Assembly (NCBI RefSeq): GCF_017939745.1
Contig: NZ_JAGKQQ010000001.1
Span: forward strand, 3,596,001 to 3,660,000
Source: Gemmata palustris
GTDB lineage: Bacteria; Planctomycetota; Planctomycetia; Gemmatales; Gemmataceae
Direction: 5' to 3'
Length of the DNA: 64,000 bases
The notes beneath the pieces were generated by a model. That model did no database searches and had not been told where the DNA came from. It was given only the letters and a program-made list of their open reading frames with translations. Of the stretch, positions 35,919 to 44,039 are shown piece by piece (position 1 is the stretch's first letter; each line of letters opens with the position of its first letter). Both the position numbers and the translations under genes were made by a program.

Positions 35919-35980
35919 GAAAAATGGCATCAACGGTGCTTTCAGTATCGGCGGGCGCGTTCGCGCTCGCCGCAAGAAAT

Positions 35981-37108
35981 TTACTCGGACTTCTTGATGA
36001 CTTTGGGCTTCAGGTCGGCGAGTTCGGGCTGCTCTTCCTCTGCGAGCACGACGCGGAACCCGATCACGTCCATCCGCGTGAGCCACCAGATGCTCTGCGG
36101 TTCCTGGGGGTCCCACTTCATCCAACTCTTGTCCGACACCCGGCGCGCCGCGCTGCGGCACCGGTCGGCTTTGTCCGCCCACGAGCCCCCGCGAACGACG
36201 TGCGACCACTTCTCGTCGGTTGGCACCGTCACCGGGCGCAGGCTGAGCGGGTTCTTCGCGCCCTTCTCGTAGGCCTTCTCATCGTACTGATCGAGGGTCC
36301 ATTCCCACACGCTCCCGTGCATGTCGTACAGGCCGAAGGCGTTCGGCTTCTTGGTGCCGCTCTTGTGGGTGGTGCCGGCCGGCTTCGCGTCGGTGGCCGA
36401 GTTGTCCTTGTACCAGGCGTACTCGCCGAGGCCCTTCGGGTCGGTGCCGAAGCTGTACGCATCGTCCTTCCCGGCGCGGGCCGCGTACTCCCACTCCGCT
36501 TCGGTCGGCAGGCGGTACGCGCGGCCCGTCTTTTTGCGGAGCCACTCGCAATACATCATCGCGGCGTGGTGCGTCATGCAGAGGGCCGGGTGCCCCTCGC
36601 GCACGTGGCCGTAAGTCGCGTCGACGAAGGCGTTGGTCGGCCGCGTGATCGCGTCCGGCCCGAATTTCTTCGCCGCGGTGTCGTCGGCTTTCAGGTAGTT
36701 TTCGTCGTACCAGAAGGTGTCGTACTCGTCCCAGCCGCACTCGACCTTCGCCATCCAGAACCCGTTGACCTTCACCTTGTGGCGCGGGCCTTCGAGCGCC
36801 TCGCGCCCGACTTCGGCGTCGGGGCTACCCATCGTGAACTCGCCGCCCGGAACCCAGACCATCTCGAACTGCGCCTTCAGGTCTTCCCGGTGCGTCTTCG
36901 GCGGCTCGCTGTCGGGGTCGTCCACGACGGTCTTGAAGCCCTTCGTCTTCTCGACGAAGTTCTTCTTCGGCTCCAGTTTGGCCGGCTTGGGAGTTTCGGG
37001 TGCCTTGTCTGCCGGTTTGTTCGCGGATTTCTCGTCCGGTGCGGTGGCGACCGCGAACAATGGGACCGCGGCACAGAGCACAACGGCGAAGGTGTTTCGG
37101 AGCGGCAT
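35981..37108 (-). CDS. exported formylglycine-generating-enzyme (SUMF1)-like protein
   Basis: 375 residues with signal peptide MPLRNTFAVVLCAAVPLFAVA, a Lys/Pro-rich linker, and an FGE-sulfatase (SUMF1/C-type-lectin-like) domain from about residue 85. Motifs: EMVWVPGGEFTMGS, GPRHKVKVNGFWMAKVEC, RLPTEAEWEYAARAG, FGLYDMHGSVWEW, VVRGGSWADKADRCRSA and IGFRVVL. True FGEs that convert sulfatase Cys to formylglycine need a Cys pair near the C-terminus; here only C in RCRSA is seen, so it may be a non-catalytic relative. It is divergent from the ApbE-like gene with 49 bases between the starts. Confidence 0.88.
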   Translation of the reverse strand: MPLRNTFAVVLCAAVPLFAVATAPDEKSANKPADKAPETPKPAKLEPKKNFVEKTKGFKTVVDDPDSEPPKTHREDLKAQFEMVWVPGGEFTMGSPDAEVGREALEGPRHKVKVNGFWMAKVECGWDEYDTFWYDENYLKADDTAAKKFGPDAITRPTNAFVDATYGHVREGHPALCMTHHAAMMYCEWLRKKTGRAYRLPTEAEWEYAARAGKDDAYSFGTDPKGLGEYAWYKDNSATDAKPAGTTHKSGTKKPNAFGLYDMHGSVWEWTLDQYDEKAYEKGAKNPLSLRPVTVPTDEKWSHVVRGGSWADKADRCRSAARRVSDKSWMKWDPQEPQSIWWLTRMDVIGFRVVLAEEEQPELADLKPKVIKKSE

Positions 37109-37157
37109 TCTGCTAGATTCTCCGAAGAGAGAGTTACTGTCAACGATTGGGTTGAAA

Positions 37158-38336
37158 ATGAACTACTGCGTAGCGGGCGCTATACTGTGCCATCTTATGA
37201 CGGCGGCCGCCCTCCCCCAACCCCTTTCCGGCGCGGTGGGGGCAGTAGCAGAACCTAACCCCCTAACCCCCTTCCCTAAGAAGGAAGGGGGAACAGAACC
37301 AAATGCAGCAGACACAAAACAATCAGCGGCGGTTTTCGGATCTGCCCCCCCTTCCTTTCTAGGGAAGGGGGTTGGGGGGTTAGGTTCTGCTGCCCCCCTC
37401 CGCTTCGAGTTCGAGTCGAAGCACATGGGCACAACGTTCCGCATCGTGCTGTACGCGCCCGACAAAGATGCGGCCAAGAAAGCGTCGGACGCCGCGTTCG
37501 CGCGAGTGGGCGAACTCGACGGCATCATGAGCGACTACAAAAAAGACAGCGAACTCATGCTTCTGTGCAAGACGTTCGCAACGGAAGTCAGCGCCCCGGT
37601 GAAGGTCGGCGACGATCTGTTCTTCGTGCTGCGCAAGGCGGACGAGTTGTCGAAGAAGTCCGGCGGTGCGTTCGACGTGACGGTGGGGCCAGTGGTGCAA
37701 CTCTGGCGGCTCGCCCGGCGCACGCAGCAATTACCCGACCCGAAGGAGTTCGCCACCGCACGCGACAAAGTCGGCTACATGAAGGTGAAACTGGACGCGA
37801 CGAAACAGACCGTGCAGCTCCTGATACCGGGAATGCAGCTCGACCTCGGCGGCATCGCGAAGGGTTATGCGGCCGACGAAGCCCTGAAACTGCTCCGCGA
37901 CAAGTTCGGCATCAAACAGGCTCTCGTTGCCGCGTATGGTGACATCGCGTGCGGTGATCCGCCGCCGGGCGAAGACGGGTGGAAGGTGGACATCGCCCCC
38001 ATCGCGAAGAGCCAAAAACCGCGCCCACTTAAGCTCGCGAACGCGGCCGTCTCCACATCAGGCGACCTGGAACAGTTCGTCGAAATCGGCGGCGTGCGCT
38101 ACTCGCACGTGCTCGACCCGAAGACCGGCTTGGGGCTCACGGGTCGGCGCAGCGTGACAGTAATTGCGCCCAACGGCACCGCGGCGGATAGCATGACCAA
38201 AGCCGTGAGCGTGCTCCCACCCGAGCAGGCTCTGAAACTCGTCGAAGAGACCCCCGGCGCCGCGACCTACATCGTGGTGCTGGACAAGGACGAGAAGCCC
38301 GTCGCGACCGCGAGCAAACGGTTCCCCAAAGAGTAA
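37158..38336 (+). CDS. FAD:protein FMN transferase (ApbE-like) with N-terminal repeat insertion
   Basis: 392 residues from the ATG at 37158. Signal-like N-terminus (MNYCVAGAILCHLMTAAAL), then about 48 residues (31-78) encoded by a palindromic repeat, then the ApbE domain: FEFESKHMGTTFRIVLYAPD, KSGGAFDVTVGPVVQLWRL, LDLGGIAKGYAADEAL near 231, ALVAAYGDIACG, AVSTSGDLEQFVEI and YSHVLDPKTG. ApbE moves FMN from FAD onto Thr residues of exported flavoproteins such as NqrB/C and RnfD/G. No target gene is near. The insertion falls between signal and domain, where it should be tolerated. A frame upstream is open but has no signal. Confidence 0.88.
   Translation: MNYCVAGAILCHLMTAAALPQPLSGAVGAVAEPNPLTPFPKKEGGTEPNAADTKQSAAVFGSAPPSFLGKGVGGLGSAAPLRFEFESKHMGTTFRIVLYAPDKDAAKKASDAAFARVGELDGIMSDYKKDSELMLLCKTFATEVSAPVKVGDDLFFVLRKADELSKKSGGAFDVTVGPVVQLWRLARRTQQLPDPKEFATARDKVGYMKVKLDATKQTVQLLIPGMQLDLGGIAKGYAADEALKLLRDKFGIKQALVAAYGDIACGDPPPGEDGWKVDIAPIAKSQKPRPLKLANAAVSTSGDLEQFVEIGGVRYSHVLDPKTGLGLTGRRSVTVIAPNGTAADSMTKAVSVLPPEQALKLVEETPGAATYIVVLDKDEKPVATASKRFPKE
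37247..37391. repeat. palindromic repeat inserted in frame in the ApbE-like gene
   Basis: Arms 37247-37277 and 37361-37391 (31 bases, one mismatch; core AGCAGAACCTAACCCCCT and CCCCCTTCCCT) enclose 83 bases with an inner AAGGAAGGGGG / CCCCCCTTCCTT pair. It has the same G/C-run plus GGAAGGGGG style as the insert at 29491-29783 but a different end sequence. It adds PNPLTPFPKKEGG- and PPSFLGKGVGG-type residues without breaking the frame. Confidence 0.8.
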
Positions 38337-38399
38337 GCGATCATCCGCCGGTGCATTCGGCACCGGTGCTGGTAGTAGCCACACATCTGGAGGTCTGCC

Positions 38400-38606
38400 G
38401 TGGACGAACTCATCAAGACCGTGAGCGAAAAGGCCGGCATCAACCCGGAACAGGCGAAAGCCGCCGTGAACAGCGTGGTGGAATTCGTGAAGAACAAAGT
38501 GCCGGTCGTCGGCGAGCAACTCCAGGGATTGTTGTCCGGCGGCGGGGACGGTGGGAATCCGCTCGCGGGGGCCGCAGACGCACTCAAAAAGAAGTTCGGC
38601 TTCTGA
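38400..38606 (+). CDS. small helical protein
   Basis: 68 residues with a GTG start at 38400 and GGAGG (38389-38393) six bases upstream. Residues 1-45 form two predicted amphipathic helices (MDELIKTVSEKAGINPEQAK, VVEFVKNKVPVVGEQLQGLL), then a Gly-rich linker and a short third helix (ADALKKKFGF). This pattern resembles the DUF2780/DUF2267 type of small helical proteins, which have no clear function. It follows the ApbE-like gene by 63 bases. Confidence 0.7.
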   Translation: MDELIKTVSEKAGINPEQAKAAVNSVVEFVKNKVPVVGEQLQGLLSGGGDGGNPLAGAADALKKKFGF

Positions 38607-38953
38607 GCTACACAGTTGAGCGATAAGCCCGCGCGAATCAACAATCCGCCAAAAACGGAAATCCGCGGGCGCCGCGACACATTAGAAAACACTTCTGCTG
38701 CGATCTCATTTCTCCTTCACAATCGAATAGTTTGATCCGTCTTTTCCAGCGAAAATGAAAGTGCGTGAAACTATTCGACAGATCGAGAAGTAAGAAGGAA
38801 GTAGCTACTATTTGCTGACTCGCCTGCCAGCGAATCACCGCCCGGAGTGCCGAACTTCGGATTTGTTTTGCCCGATTTCATTCAGGGATTTGTCTTCCTA
38901 TAAGTGAGACAGATTATTCTCCCCATTCAACGGATGGGTCGCCTTCATCCGAG
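38607..38953. other. A+T-richer intergenic stretch, possible leader or small RNA
   Basis: No gene is seen in the 437-base gap 38607-39043. It is richer in A+T than its surroundings. A 10-base inverted repeat (CGAATAGTTT/AAACTATTCG) lies at 38724-38777, a possible -10 box TATAAG at 38899-38904, and a hairpin GGATG/CATCC at 38932-38950, just before a strong intrinsic terminator. The order -10 box, hairpin, terminator would fit a short RNA of about 75 bases or an attenuated leader of the next gene. Confidence 0.4.
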
Positions 38954-38981
38954 CCCCCGCGGCCTGCCCGCGGGGGTTTTT
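38954..38981 (+). terminator. Rho-independent terminator
   Basis: A 9-base perfect stem CCCCCGCGG (38954-38962) / CCGCGGGGG (38968-38976) with a five-base loop is followed by TTTTTC on the plus strand. It lies 68 bases upstream of the next gene start. It could end transcription from the small helical gene about 350 bases upstream, or end a short leader RNA or sRNA. Confidence 0.8.
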
Positions 38982-39043
38982 CTTTTCCCGGCACACGACG
39001 CGGCGTATTGTGGGGGCACCTTCTCCCCACTGAGGTTGCGCCG

Positions 39044-40264
39044 ATGTCTTCTAACCGCCGCACGTTCCTCACCTCTTCCGCTCTCGCCACCGCCGGCCTG
39101 CTCGTCGAAGGCTCGCGCGGGTTCGCCGCGAACGACACGCTCCAGGTCGGGCTGATCGGGGTCGGCGGGCGCTGCAAGCACTTGCTGAAGTCCTTCCCCG
39201 CGCTGCCGAACGTGAAGATCACTGCCGTGTGCGACGTGTTCGACGACAACCTCGACGCGGCCCGGAAACTCGCCGACCCGAAAGCGTTCGCCACGAAGAA
39301 GCACGAAGAACTGCTCGCGCGCAAGGACGTGGACGCGGTGCTGATCGCCACCCCGGATCACTGGCACGTCCCGCTCACGGTGGATGCGTGCAAGGCCGGC
39401 AAGGACGTGTATGTTGAGAAACCCCTCACGCACGATTTGTCTGAAGGCAAAGCCGTGATCGCGGCTCAAAACGATAACAATCGCGTGGTGCAAGTCGGGA
39501 CGCAGCAGCGGAGCATGACGCACATTCTGGAAGCCTACAAGTTGCTAAAGGCCGGTACGATCGGGAAGGTCCACAAGGTCCACTGCACCTGGAACCGCAA
39601 CGCGAACCGCTTCCAGCGCGGCAAAGACCCGCTCGACGCCGGCAAGGTGGACTGGAAGCGGTTCCTGGGCGCAGCAAAGGCCCAGGACTTCGACGCTTAC
39701 AAGTTCCGCCAGTGGCGCTGGTTCTGGGACTTCGGTGGCGGGATCTTCACCGACCTGATGGTTCACTGGATCGACGTGGTCCACTGGTTCCTGGACCTCG
39801 ATCACCCGGCGTCAGCCGCGAGCGTGGGCGACTGGTTCGCGGCGAAGAACGTGTGGGAAACGCCGGACACGGTGCAAACACTTCTGCGCTACCCGAAGCA
39901 AGAGGCGCAGGTGTACTTCGAGGGGACGTTCAGCAACAACCGCAACGGTTCGATGTGCGAATTCATGGGCACCGAAGGCACTCTGTACCTCGACCGCGGA
40001 CGCTACGAGATCATCCCGGACCGCGACAAGAAGAAACCCGAGCCGTCGGCACTGGTCCTCGGGACTGATCCGCGCAAGGGTTTGGACTTCTACGACAAAC
40101 CAGACGGCGAACTGCTCCACTTAGCGAACTGGATCGAGTGCATCCGCGACCGGTCAAAGAGGGTGGCCTGCCCCGCGGAAGCGGGCGTGAGCGCGGCGAG
40201 CGCCGCCCACCTCGCGAACCAATCCGTGCGCAGCGGGCAAATCGCGGTGTGGAAGGACGAATAA
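39044..40264 (+). CDS. Tat-exported Gfo/Idh/MocA oxidoreductase
   Basis: 406 residues from the ATG at 39044 (GAGG 9 bases upstream). Twin-arginine-type signal NRRTFLTSSALATAGLLV, then the Rossmann motif VGLIGVGGRCKHLL. The family element is VYVEKPLTHDLSEG, followed by VGTQQRSMTHILEAYKLL, WNRNANRFQRG, RQWRWFWDFGGGIFTDLMVHWIDVVHWF and a C-terminal NWIECIRDRSKR. Periplasmic and NAD(P)-dependent by family; substrate unknown. The stop codon overlaps a small hairpin (40264-40284) that may end transcription. Confidence 0.92.
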   Translation: MSSNRRTFLTSSALATAGLLVEGSRGFAANDTLQVGLIGVGGRCKHLLKSFPALPNVKITAVCDVFDDNLDAARKLADPKAFATKKHEELLARKDVDAVLIATPDHWHVPLTVDACKAGKDVYVEKPLTHDLSEGKAVIAAQNDNNRVVQVGTQQRSMTHILEAYKLLKAGTIGKVHKVHCTWNRNANRFQRGKDPLDAGKVDWKRFLGAAKAQDFDAYKFRQWRWFWDFGGGIFTDLMVHWIDVVHWFLDLDHPASAASVGDWFAAKNVWETPDTVQTLLRYPKQEAQVYFEGTFSNNRNGSMCEFMGTEGTLYLDRGRYEIIPDRDKKKPEPSALVLGTDPRKGLDFYDKPDGELLHLANWIECIRDRSKRVACPAEAGVSAASAAHLANQSVRSGQIAVWKDE

Positions 40265-40321
40265 CGCCCTCCAATGCAGGGCGTAGGTCTGCGATTCCTC
40301 AGCCCAGGGCAACGCTCTGGG
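40264..40321. repeat. hairpin and REP-type palindrome 5' of the transposase
   Basis: A hairpin ACGCCCT/AGGGCGT (40264-40284) starts in the stop codon of the oxidoreductase. A REP-type palindrome CCCAGGGCAACGCTCTGGG follows at 40303-40321, preceded by GCGATTCCTCAG. The same arrangement occurs 3' of the transposase at 41027-41053 and in the ribosomal block. Confidence 0.7.
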
Positions 40322-40348
40322 TTCCAGGTTCCCGCGAGGACCAACGCT

Positions 40349-40798
40349 GTGTCGCAATCCGTCGCCCGCAACCTGATTCACCTGGTGTTCAGCACGAAGT
40401 ACCGCGAACCGCTCATCACCGGCGACCTGTACCCGGCGATGTTCGCGTACCTGATCGGCGCGGCGAACGGGATCGACTGCCCGGCGATCATCGCGGGCGG
40501 GATCGCGGACCACGTTCACATTCTGTTCGCGCTGCACAAAACGGTCGCGCTGTGCAAAGCGGTCGAGGAACTCAAGAAGCAATCATCGAAGTGGGCCAAG
40601 GAGAACGGTGGACCGAGCAACTTCTACTGGCAGAACGGTTACGGCGCGTTCTCGGTCAGCCCGCAGAACGTGCCGCGGGTCTCCGCGTACATCGCGAACC
40701 AGCCGCAGCACCACGCCGAGCAGCCATTCCAGGACGAATTCCGCGGCCTGCTCCACCGCGCCGGCGAGGAATGTGACGAACGGGCCGTCTGGGATTGA
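40349..40798 (+). CDS. REP-associated tyrosine transposase (IS200/IS605-like Y1, RAYT)
   Basis: 149 residues from a GTG at 40349 (GAGGA 9 bases upstream). Single-domain Y1 HUH transposase: LIHLVFSTKYREPLI at the N-terminus, the HUH motif H55-V-H57 in ADHVHILFALHK, NGYGAFSVSP, and the likely catalytic Tyr114 in SAYIANQPQHH. RAYTs cut and join single-stranded DNA at REP palindromes and are kept as single domesticated copies. REP palindromes lie on both sides. No accessory tnpB is present. It appears intact. Confidence 0.9.
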   Translation: MSQSVARNLIHLVFSTKYREPLITGDLYPAMFAYLIGAANGIDCPAIIAGGIADHVHILFALHKTVALCKAVEELKKQSSKWAKENGGPSNFYWQNGYGAFSVSPQNVPRVSAYIANQPQHHAEQPFQDEFRGLLHRAGEECDERAVWD

Positions 40799-40819
40799 TA
40801 TTGTTTGTGGCGCCAACCC

Positions 40820-41140
40820 ACACGAAAACCAGGGCGTTGCCCCCGTGTTCCGGGGCATTGCCCGCACCTCGCCCAAATCCGTGTGTGGTGCCCGGCCCGG
40901 AACCCAGGGCGTTGTTCCCGGCCCCGCATCCCCGAGGCGATGTCCCCGCCCGTACCCAGGGCGTTGCCCTGGGCTGGGGAATCGCAGGCCTTCGGCCTGC
41001 CCGATAATTCACCCCAACGGGGTGGGATTCCCCAGCCCAGGGCAACGCCCTGGGATACGGGCGGGGATATCACACACACAGGTTTGGGCGGTCCCCCGGG
41101 CGCGACGGACGGGGCAACGCCCTGGGTTCGGGGCCGAGGC
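40820..41140. repeat. REP/BIME cluster 3' of the transposase
   Basis: The 369-base gap 40799-41167 is filled with palindromes around CCAGGGCGTTGCCC. The largest inverted repeat has arms 40942-40983 and 41027-41068 (about 40 bases, one or two mismatches; core CCCAGGGCGTTGCCCTGGG). Its 43-base centre holds two more hairpins, GCAGGCC/GGCCTGC at 40984-41000 and ACCCC/GGGGT at 41011-41023. Single REP-like units occur at 40828-40842, 40893-40910 and 41111-41125. No gene is present. Confidence 0.8.
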
Positions 41141-41167
41141 ATCCGGTTCCCCAACGGGTTCGGGCCA

Positions 41168-42490
41168 TCACCCCCCATATTCGCACGCGGCGAGCACCTC
41201 GGGCGCGCCACCCTTCGGCCACACGTCGCCCGGCGAGCGCCCGGACGCGAGCACCGCGCGGAGCGGGTCGAGGAACGTTGCGTCCTCGCCCTGGTGCTTC
41301 AGACCCGCGTCCGCGATCGCCACGATTTCGCGGCACCAGTCCGTCAGCGGCTTCCCGCGGTATTCCGCACGCAATCCCGCGCGCGAAGCCAGTTCCGAAA
41401 GCGGGCGCAGTTCTTCGGGTTTGAAGTGCCGCGCGAGTTCGGTCGCGGCGCCGAGTGCGTCCGCGTCGTAGAGCAGCCCCTTCCAGATCGCAGGTACCGC
41501 CAGCGCGAGCGGGGCCGGGGTCGCGTCCGCGCCGCGCACCTCGAGGAAGCGCTTCAGGCGCGCTTCGGTGAACATCGTCGAGAGGTGAACGTCCCAGTCG
41601 TGCCGCGTCGGGAACCGGCCGTCGATGCCGCGGTTCAGGAACGTGCGGAACGTCACGCCCGGCGCGGGGAGGAGCGATTCGCCGCTGGTGAGCAGCAGGA
41701 GCGGCACGTCGAGAACGAGTTGCACCCAGCGCGCGAACGTGACTTCGCCCGCGAGCAGGTTGGTGAGGAGCCCACTGCGGTCCGGGTCCATGCCGTGCCA
41801 GACGTGCCCGCGGTACGACACGAACTCCGTGTGCCGCCCCGCGAACATCGGAGCGTTCGCGAACAGCGCGTTCACAACGGGGCCGAGCCGGAGGGCCAGC
41901 GCGAACTTGCGCCCGGCGTCCGCTTCATCTGCGTAATCAAAGGTGACCTGCGTGCTCGCGGTCGCCTTCATCATGTGGAGCGCGAACGCACTCCGGGTCG
42001 GCAGGTACTCCGCCATCAATCGGTGCCGCGGGCGCGGGTTCAGCGGGATCTCCGCCACCGTGCTGACCGGCGTGACGCCGCTCGCGATCCACGCGACCCG
42101 CGCCGGGTCGGTCACCGCCCGCAGTTCGTTCAAGTGGGTGTCGAGTTCCGACCGCAATTCTGCGAGGTGTGCCGAGGGCGCGGTGGACAGTTCGAGCTGC
42201 CCGCCGGGTTCCACGGAAACTGTAGATCGACCGCGCGTGAGCGTCGTGAGCCGCCCCGATTCGTAATGCGGTTCCCAGGAAAATAGGACCGCGAGCGCGC
42301 GCAGAACCGTTTCGATGCCGTCGTCGAAGCCGATTTGCCGGCCGGTCGAACGATCGGCGGCGATCTTCTCGAATTCCGCACCGACGCGCCACGCAGAAGG
42401 CGGTTTCGCGCCCTCGCGGAAGTAATCGATCAGGTCGCTCTCAGTGACGGGCTTGTCGTCGAGGCCGGTCCCTGGCAGGTGCGTACTCAT
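41168..42490 (-). CDS. gshA: glutamate-cysteine ligase (plant/proteobacterial GCS2-like type)
   Basis: 440 residues from the ATG at 42490. Joins glutamate and cysteine with ATP, the first step of glutathione (or a related thiol) synthesis. Family features: LIDYFREGAKPPSAWRVGAEFEK at the N-terminus, VSVEPGGQLELSTAP, PRPRHRLMAEYLPTR, MMKATASTQVTFDYADE, and FRTFLNRGIDGRFPT. A close relative, EgtA, makes gamma-Glu-Cys for ergothioneine; no gshB, egtB or egtD gene is adjacent to decide. It is convergent with the transposase region, whose REP cluster abuts its stop. Confidence 0.8.
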   Translation of the reverse strand: MSTHLPGTGLDDKPVTESDLIDYFREGAKPPSAWRVGAEFEKIAADRSTGRQIGFDDGIETVLRALAVLFSWEPHYESGRLTTLTRGRSTVSVEPGGQLELSTAPSAHLAELRSELDTHLNELRAVTDPARVAWIASGVTPVSTVAEIPLNPRPRHRLMAEYLPTRSAFALHMMKATASTQVTFDYADEADAGRKFALALRLGPVVNALFANAPMFAGRHTEFVSYRGHVWHGMDPDRSGLLTNLLAGEVTFARWVQLVLDVPLLLLTSGESLLPAPGVTFRTFLNRGIDGRFPTRHDWDVHLSTMFTEARLKRFLEVRGADATPAPLALAVPAIWKGLLYDADALGAATELARHFKPEELRPLSELASRAGLRAEYRGKPLTDWCREIVAIADAGLKHQGEDATFLDPLRAVLASGRSPGDVWPKGGAPEVLAACEYGG

Positions 42491-42736
42491 TGAAGTATCG
42501 GCTCTCCGCGGGGCCGAGAGAGGTAGCCCCACAGCAAAAAATACGAGCGGGGATCGGTAAAACCAACCCGATACCATAGGTCGCGGGCCGGTGCGGGCTA
42601 ATCACGAAGTACCGCTCGCTCTAAAAATCATTACTGCAACCCGCGTGTAACCCAAGTTTCTCGCGATCCGGCTCAAGATCGGCGATTTCCAAACGAATCC
42701 ATTAGACATGAGACATATGCGCGCCGATAATTAGAT

Positions 42737-43054
42737 ATGCCCTCTCCCTGGCTGTACCGCCTCGCGCAAATCGCGCTGGCTCTGGTCCTCCTGGTCCCGT
42801 CGGTCATTTTGACCGCGCCGGAACCGCTGGCGCACACCACCTCAGAATCCGCCCCGAACGAAGACCAGGACGACGGCCGCGAGGTCGAACTCGCCGCGCC
42901 GACGGGCCGCCAAGCCCTCAATACCGAACGTCCCGCTCTCGATTGCAACAGTCCCGCGCGTTCCGCCCCGGCCCACGGCGCCCGTTCTGTCCGCGACGAC
43001 GTTAGCACGCGCCACACCTCCGTTGCCGCACTTTGCGCACGTCTGCGCTGTTAG
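42737..43054 (+). CDS. hypothetical small secreted or membrane-anchored protein
   Basis: 105 residues. The N-terminus is a clear hydrophobic segment (YRLAQIALALVLLVPSVIL), then a polar Ser/Asp/Glu-rich region and an Arg-rich tail. I do not recognise it. No strong ribosome site is seen before the ATG at 42737. The 246-base gap upstream of it, between the glutamate-cysteine ligase start and this gene, shows nothing recognisable. It may be real but rests on the signal-like N-terminus alone. Confidence 0.4.
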   Translation: MPSPWLYRLAQIALALVLLVPSVILTAPEPLAHTTSESAPNEDQDDGREVELAAPTGRQALNTERPALDCNSPARSAPAHGARSVRDDVSTRHTSVAALCARLRC

Positions 43055-43174
43055 AGCCTTCCGTTAACCCGTTTCCGGGGTGCGGCGCGTGAGCGCCCGT
43101 TCCGGTTTTCCCATCCTCGGGTTCTTCCCGCGCAACTGCGGCCCCGCGCCGCGTGTGGGAACGGAGGCGCTGAC

Positions 43175-43840
43175 ATGTTACTCGCACCAACGACACCCGG
43201 CCGGAAGGCCGGCGACCGAGAGGCGCACACCGCGCTGTGCGAATACGGCCCGCTCGCGACCAAGCGCAAACGAATGGCGATCGCGTGCCGGTGCGCGGGG
43301 CACGCGCTCGGGCTGTACACCGACTACCGCGTGCGAAAGTTGCTGGACGTCGGCCGCGCCTACAGCAACCGACTCGCCCCGCTCTCCGCGCTCGTGGCGG
43401 CACTGCGCGTGGCCGAAACGGGCGCGACGGAAGCCGGCCGACGGGCCGTTTCGGACGTCTGGAGCATCTTCGAGGGGTTGCGGGCGGGCGACGCGCGCGA
43501 AGCGTCTCGGGGAGCACACACCGCGGCCGGGGCCGTTCAGTGGGCACTTGGGATCGGGGGAGCGGCTCCGCCCGTCCCCGCGAAGTGGGTTTGGGCACGG
43601 GCGGCAATCGCCCGATCCGAGACCGCACCCGCATTCGCCCCCGAGTGGCGCACACAGGACGTACTCGCACTGGCGCGGCTCGCCCAACTCGGCGACTTCA
43701 GCGTGCTGCCGATTCTGGCGGACGCACTCCAGGACGCCGGGTGCGAGGACGAACAGATCCTTTCGCACTGTCGCGACCCGCACGAGGGCGCGCACGCGCC
43801 CGGGTGCTGGGTACCGGACCTGATCCTCGACGTTGAGTAA
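43175..43840 (+). CDS. hypothetical protein with Gemmata-type C-terminal domain
   Basis: 221 residues; GGAGG lies 7 bases before the ATG at 43175. The C-terminal 70 residues (W-R-T...VLALARLAQLGDFSVLPILADAL, then DAGC, HCRDP, GCWVPDLIL) form a module that, from memory, recurs at the ends of many Gemmata proteins of otherwise different make-up; its role is unknown. The N-terminal two thirds are helical and Ala/Arg-rich without known motifs. No signal peptide. Confidence 0.7.
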   Translation: MLLAPTTPGRKAGDREAHTALCEYGPLATKRKRMAIACRCAGHALGLYTDYRVRKLLDVGRAYSNRLAPLSALVAALRVAETGATEAGRRAVSDVWSIFEGLRAGDAREASRGAHTAAGAVQWALGIGGAAPPVPAKWVWARAAIARSETAPAFAPEWRTQDVLALARLAQLGDFSVLPILADALQDAGCEDEQILSHCRDPHEGAHAPGCWVPDLILDVE

Positions 43841-43866
43841 GGGTGAGCGCTGGCCGGGACGGGAAC

Positions 43867-43936
43867 CACCCGCTCGTTGACACGCGCGCTTCGCCGAGAG
43901 GTTCCAGGCGAACCGCGCGTGTCAACGAACGGGTGG
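43867..43936. repeat. palindromic repeat downstream of a hypothetical gene
   Basis: Arms 43867-43889 and 43914-43936 (23 bases, one mismatch; core CCACCCGCTCGTTGACACGC) with a 24-base loop. A related GAGCGGGTGGAGT half-site lies at about 25840-25855. It starts 27 bases after the stop of the hypothetical gene and could act as a terminator, although no T-run follows. Confidence 0.7.
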
Positions 43937-44039
43937 AGTTCTCAACACAACCCAACGCCCTGAATCACCCGCCCCAACGGATTGACCGACGATCCGACAA
44001 ACGCGATAATGGCCCCGGGTTCGCTCCAGGGGTCAACTA

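Noticed and set aside
40138-40776. 212-codon frame overlapping the transposase gene
   Set aside because: Out-of-frame shadow; the HUH and Tyr motifs are in the frame starting at 40349.
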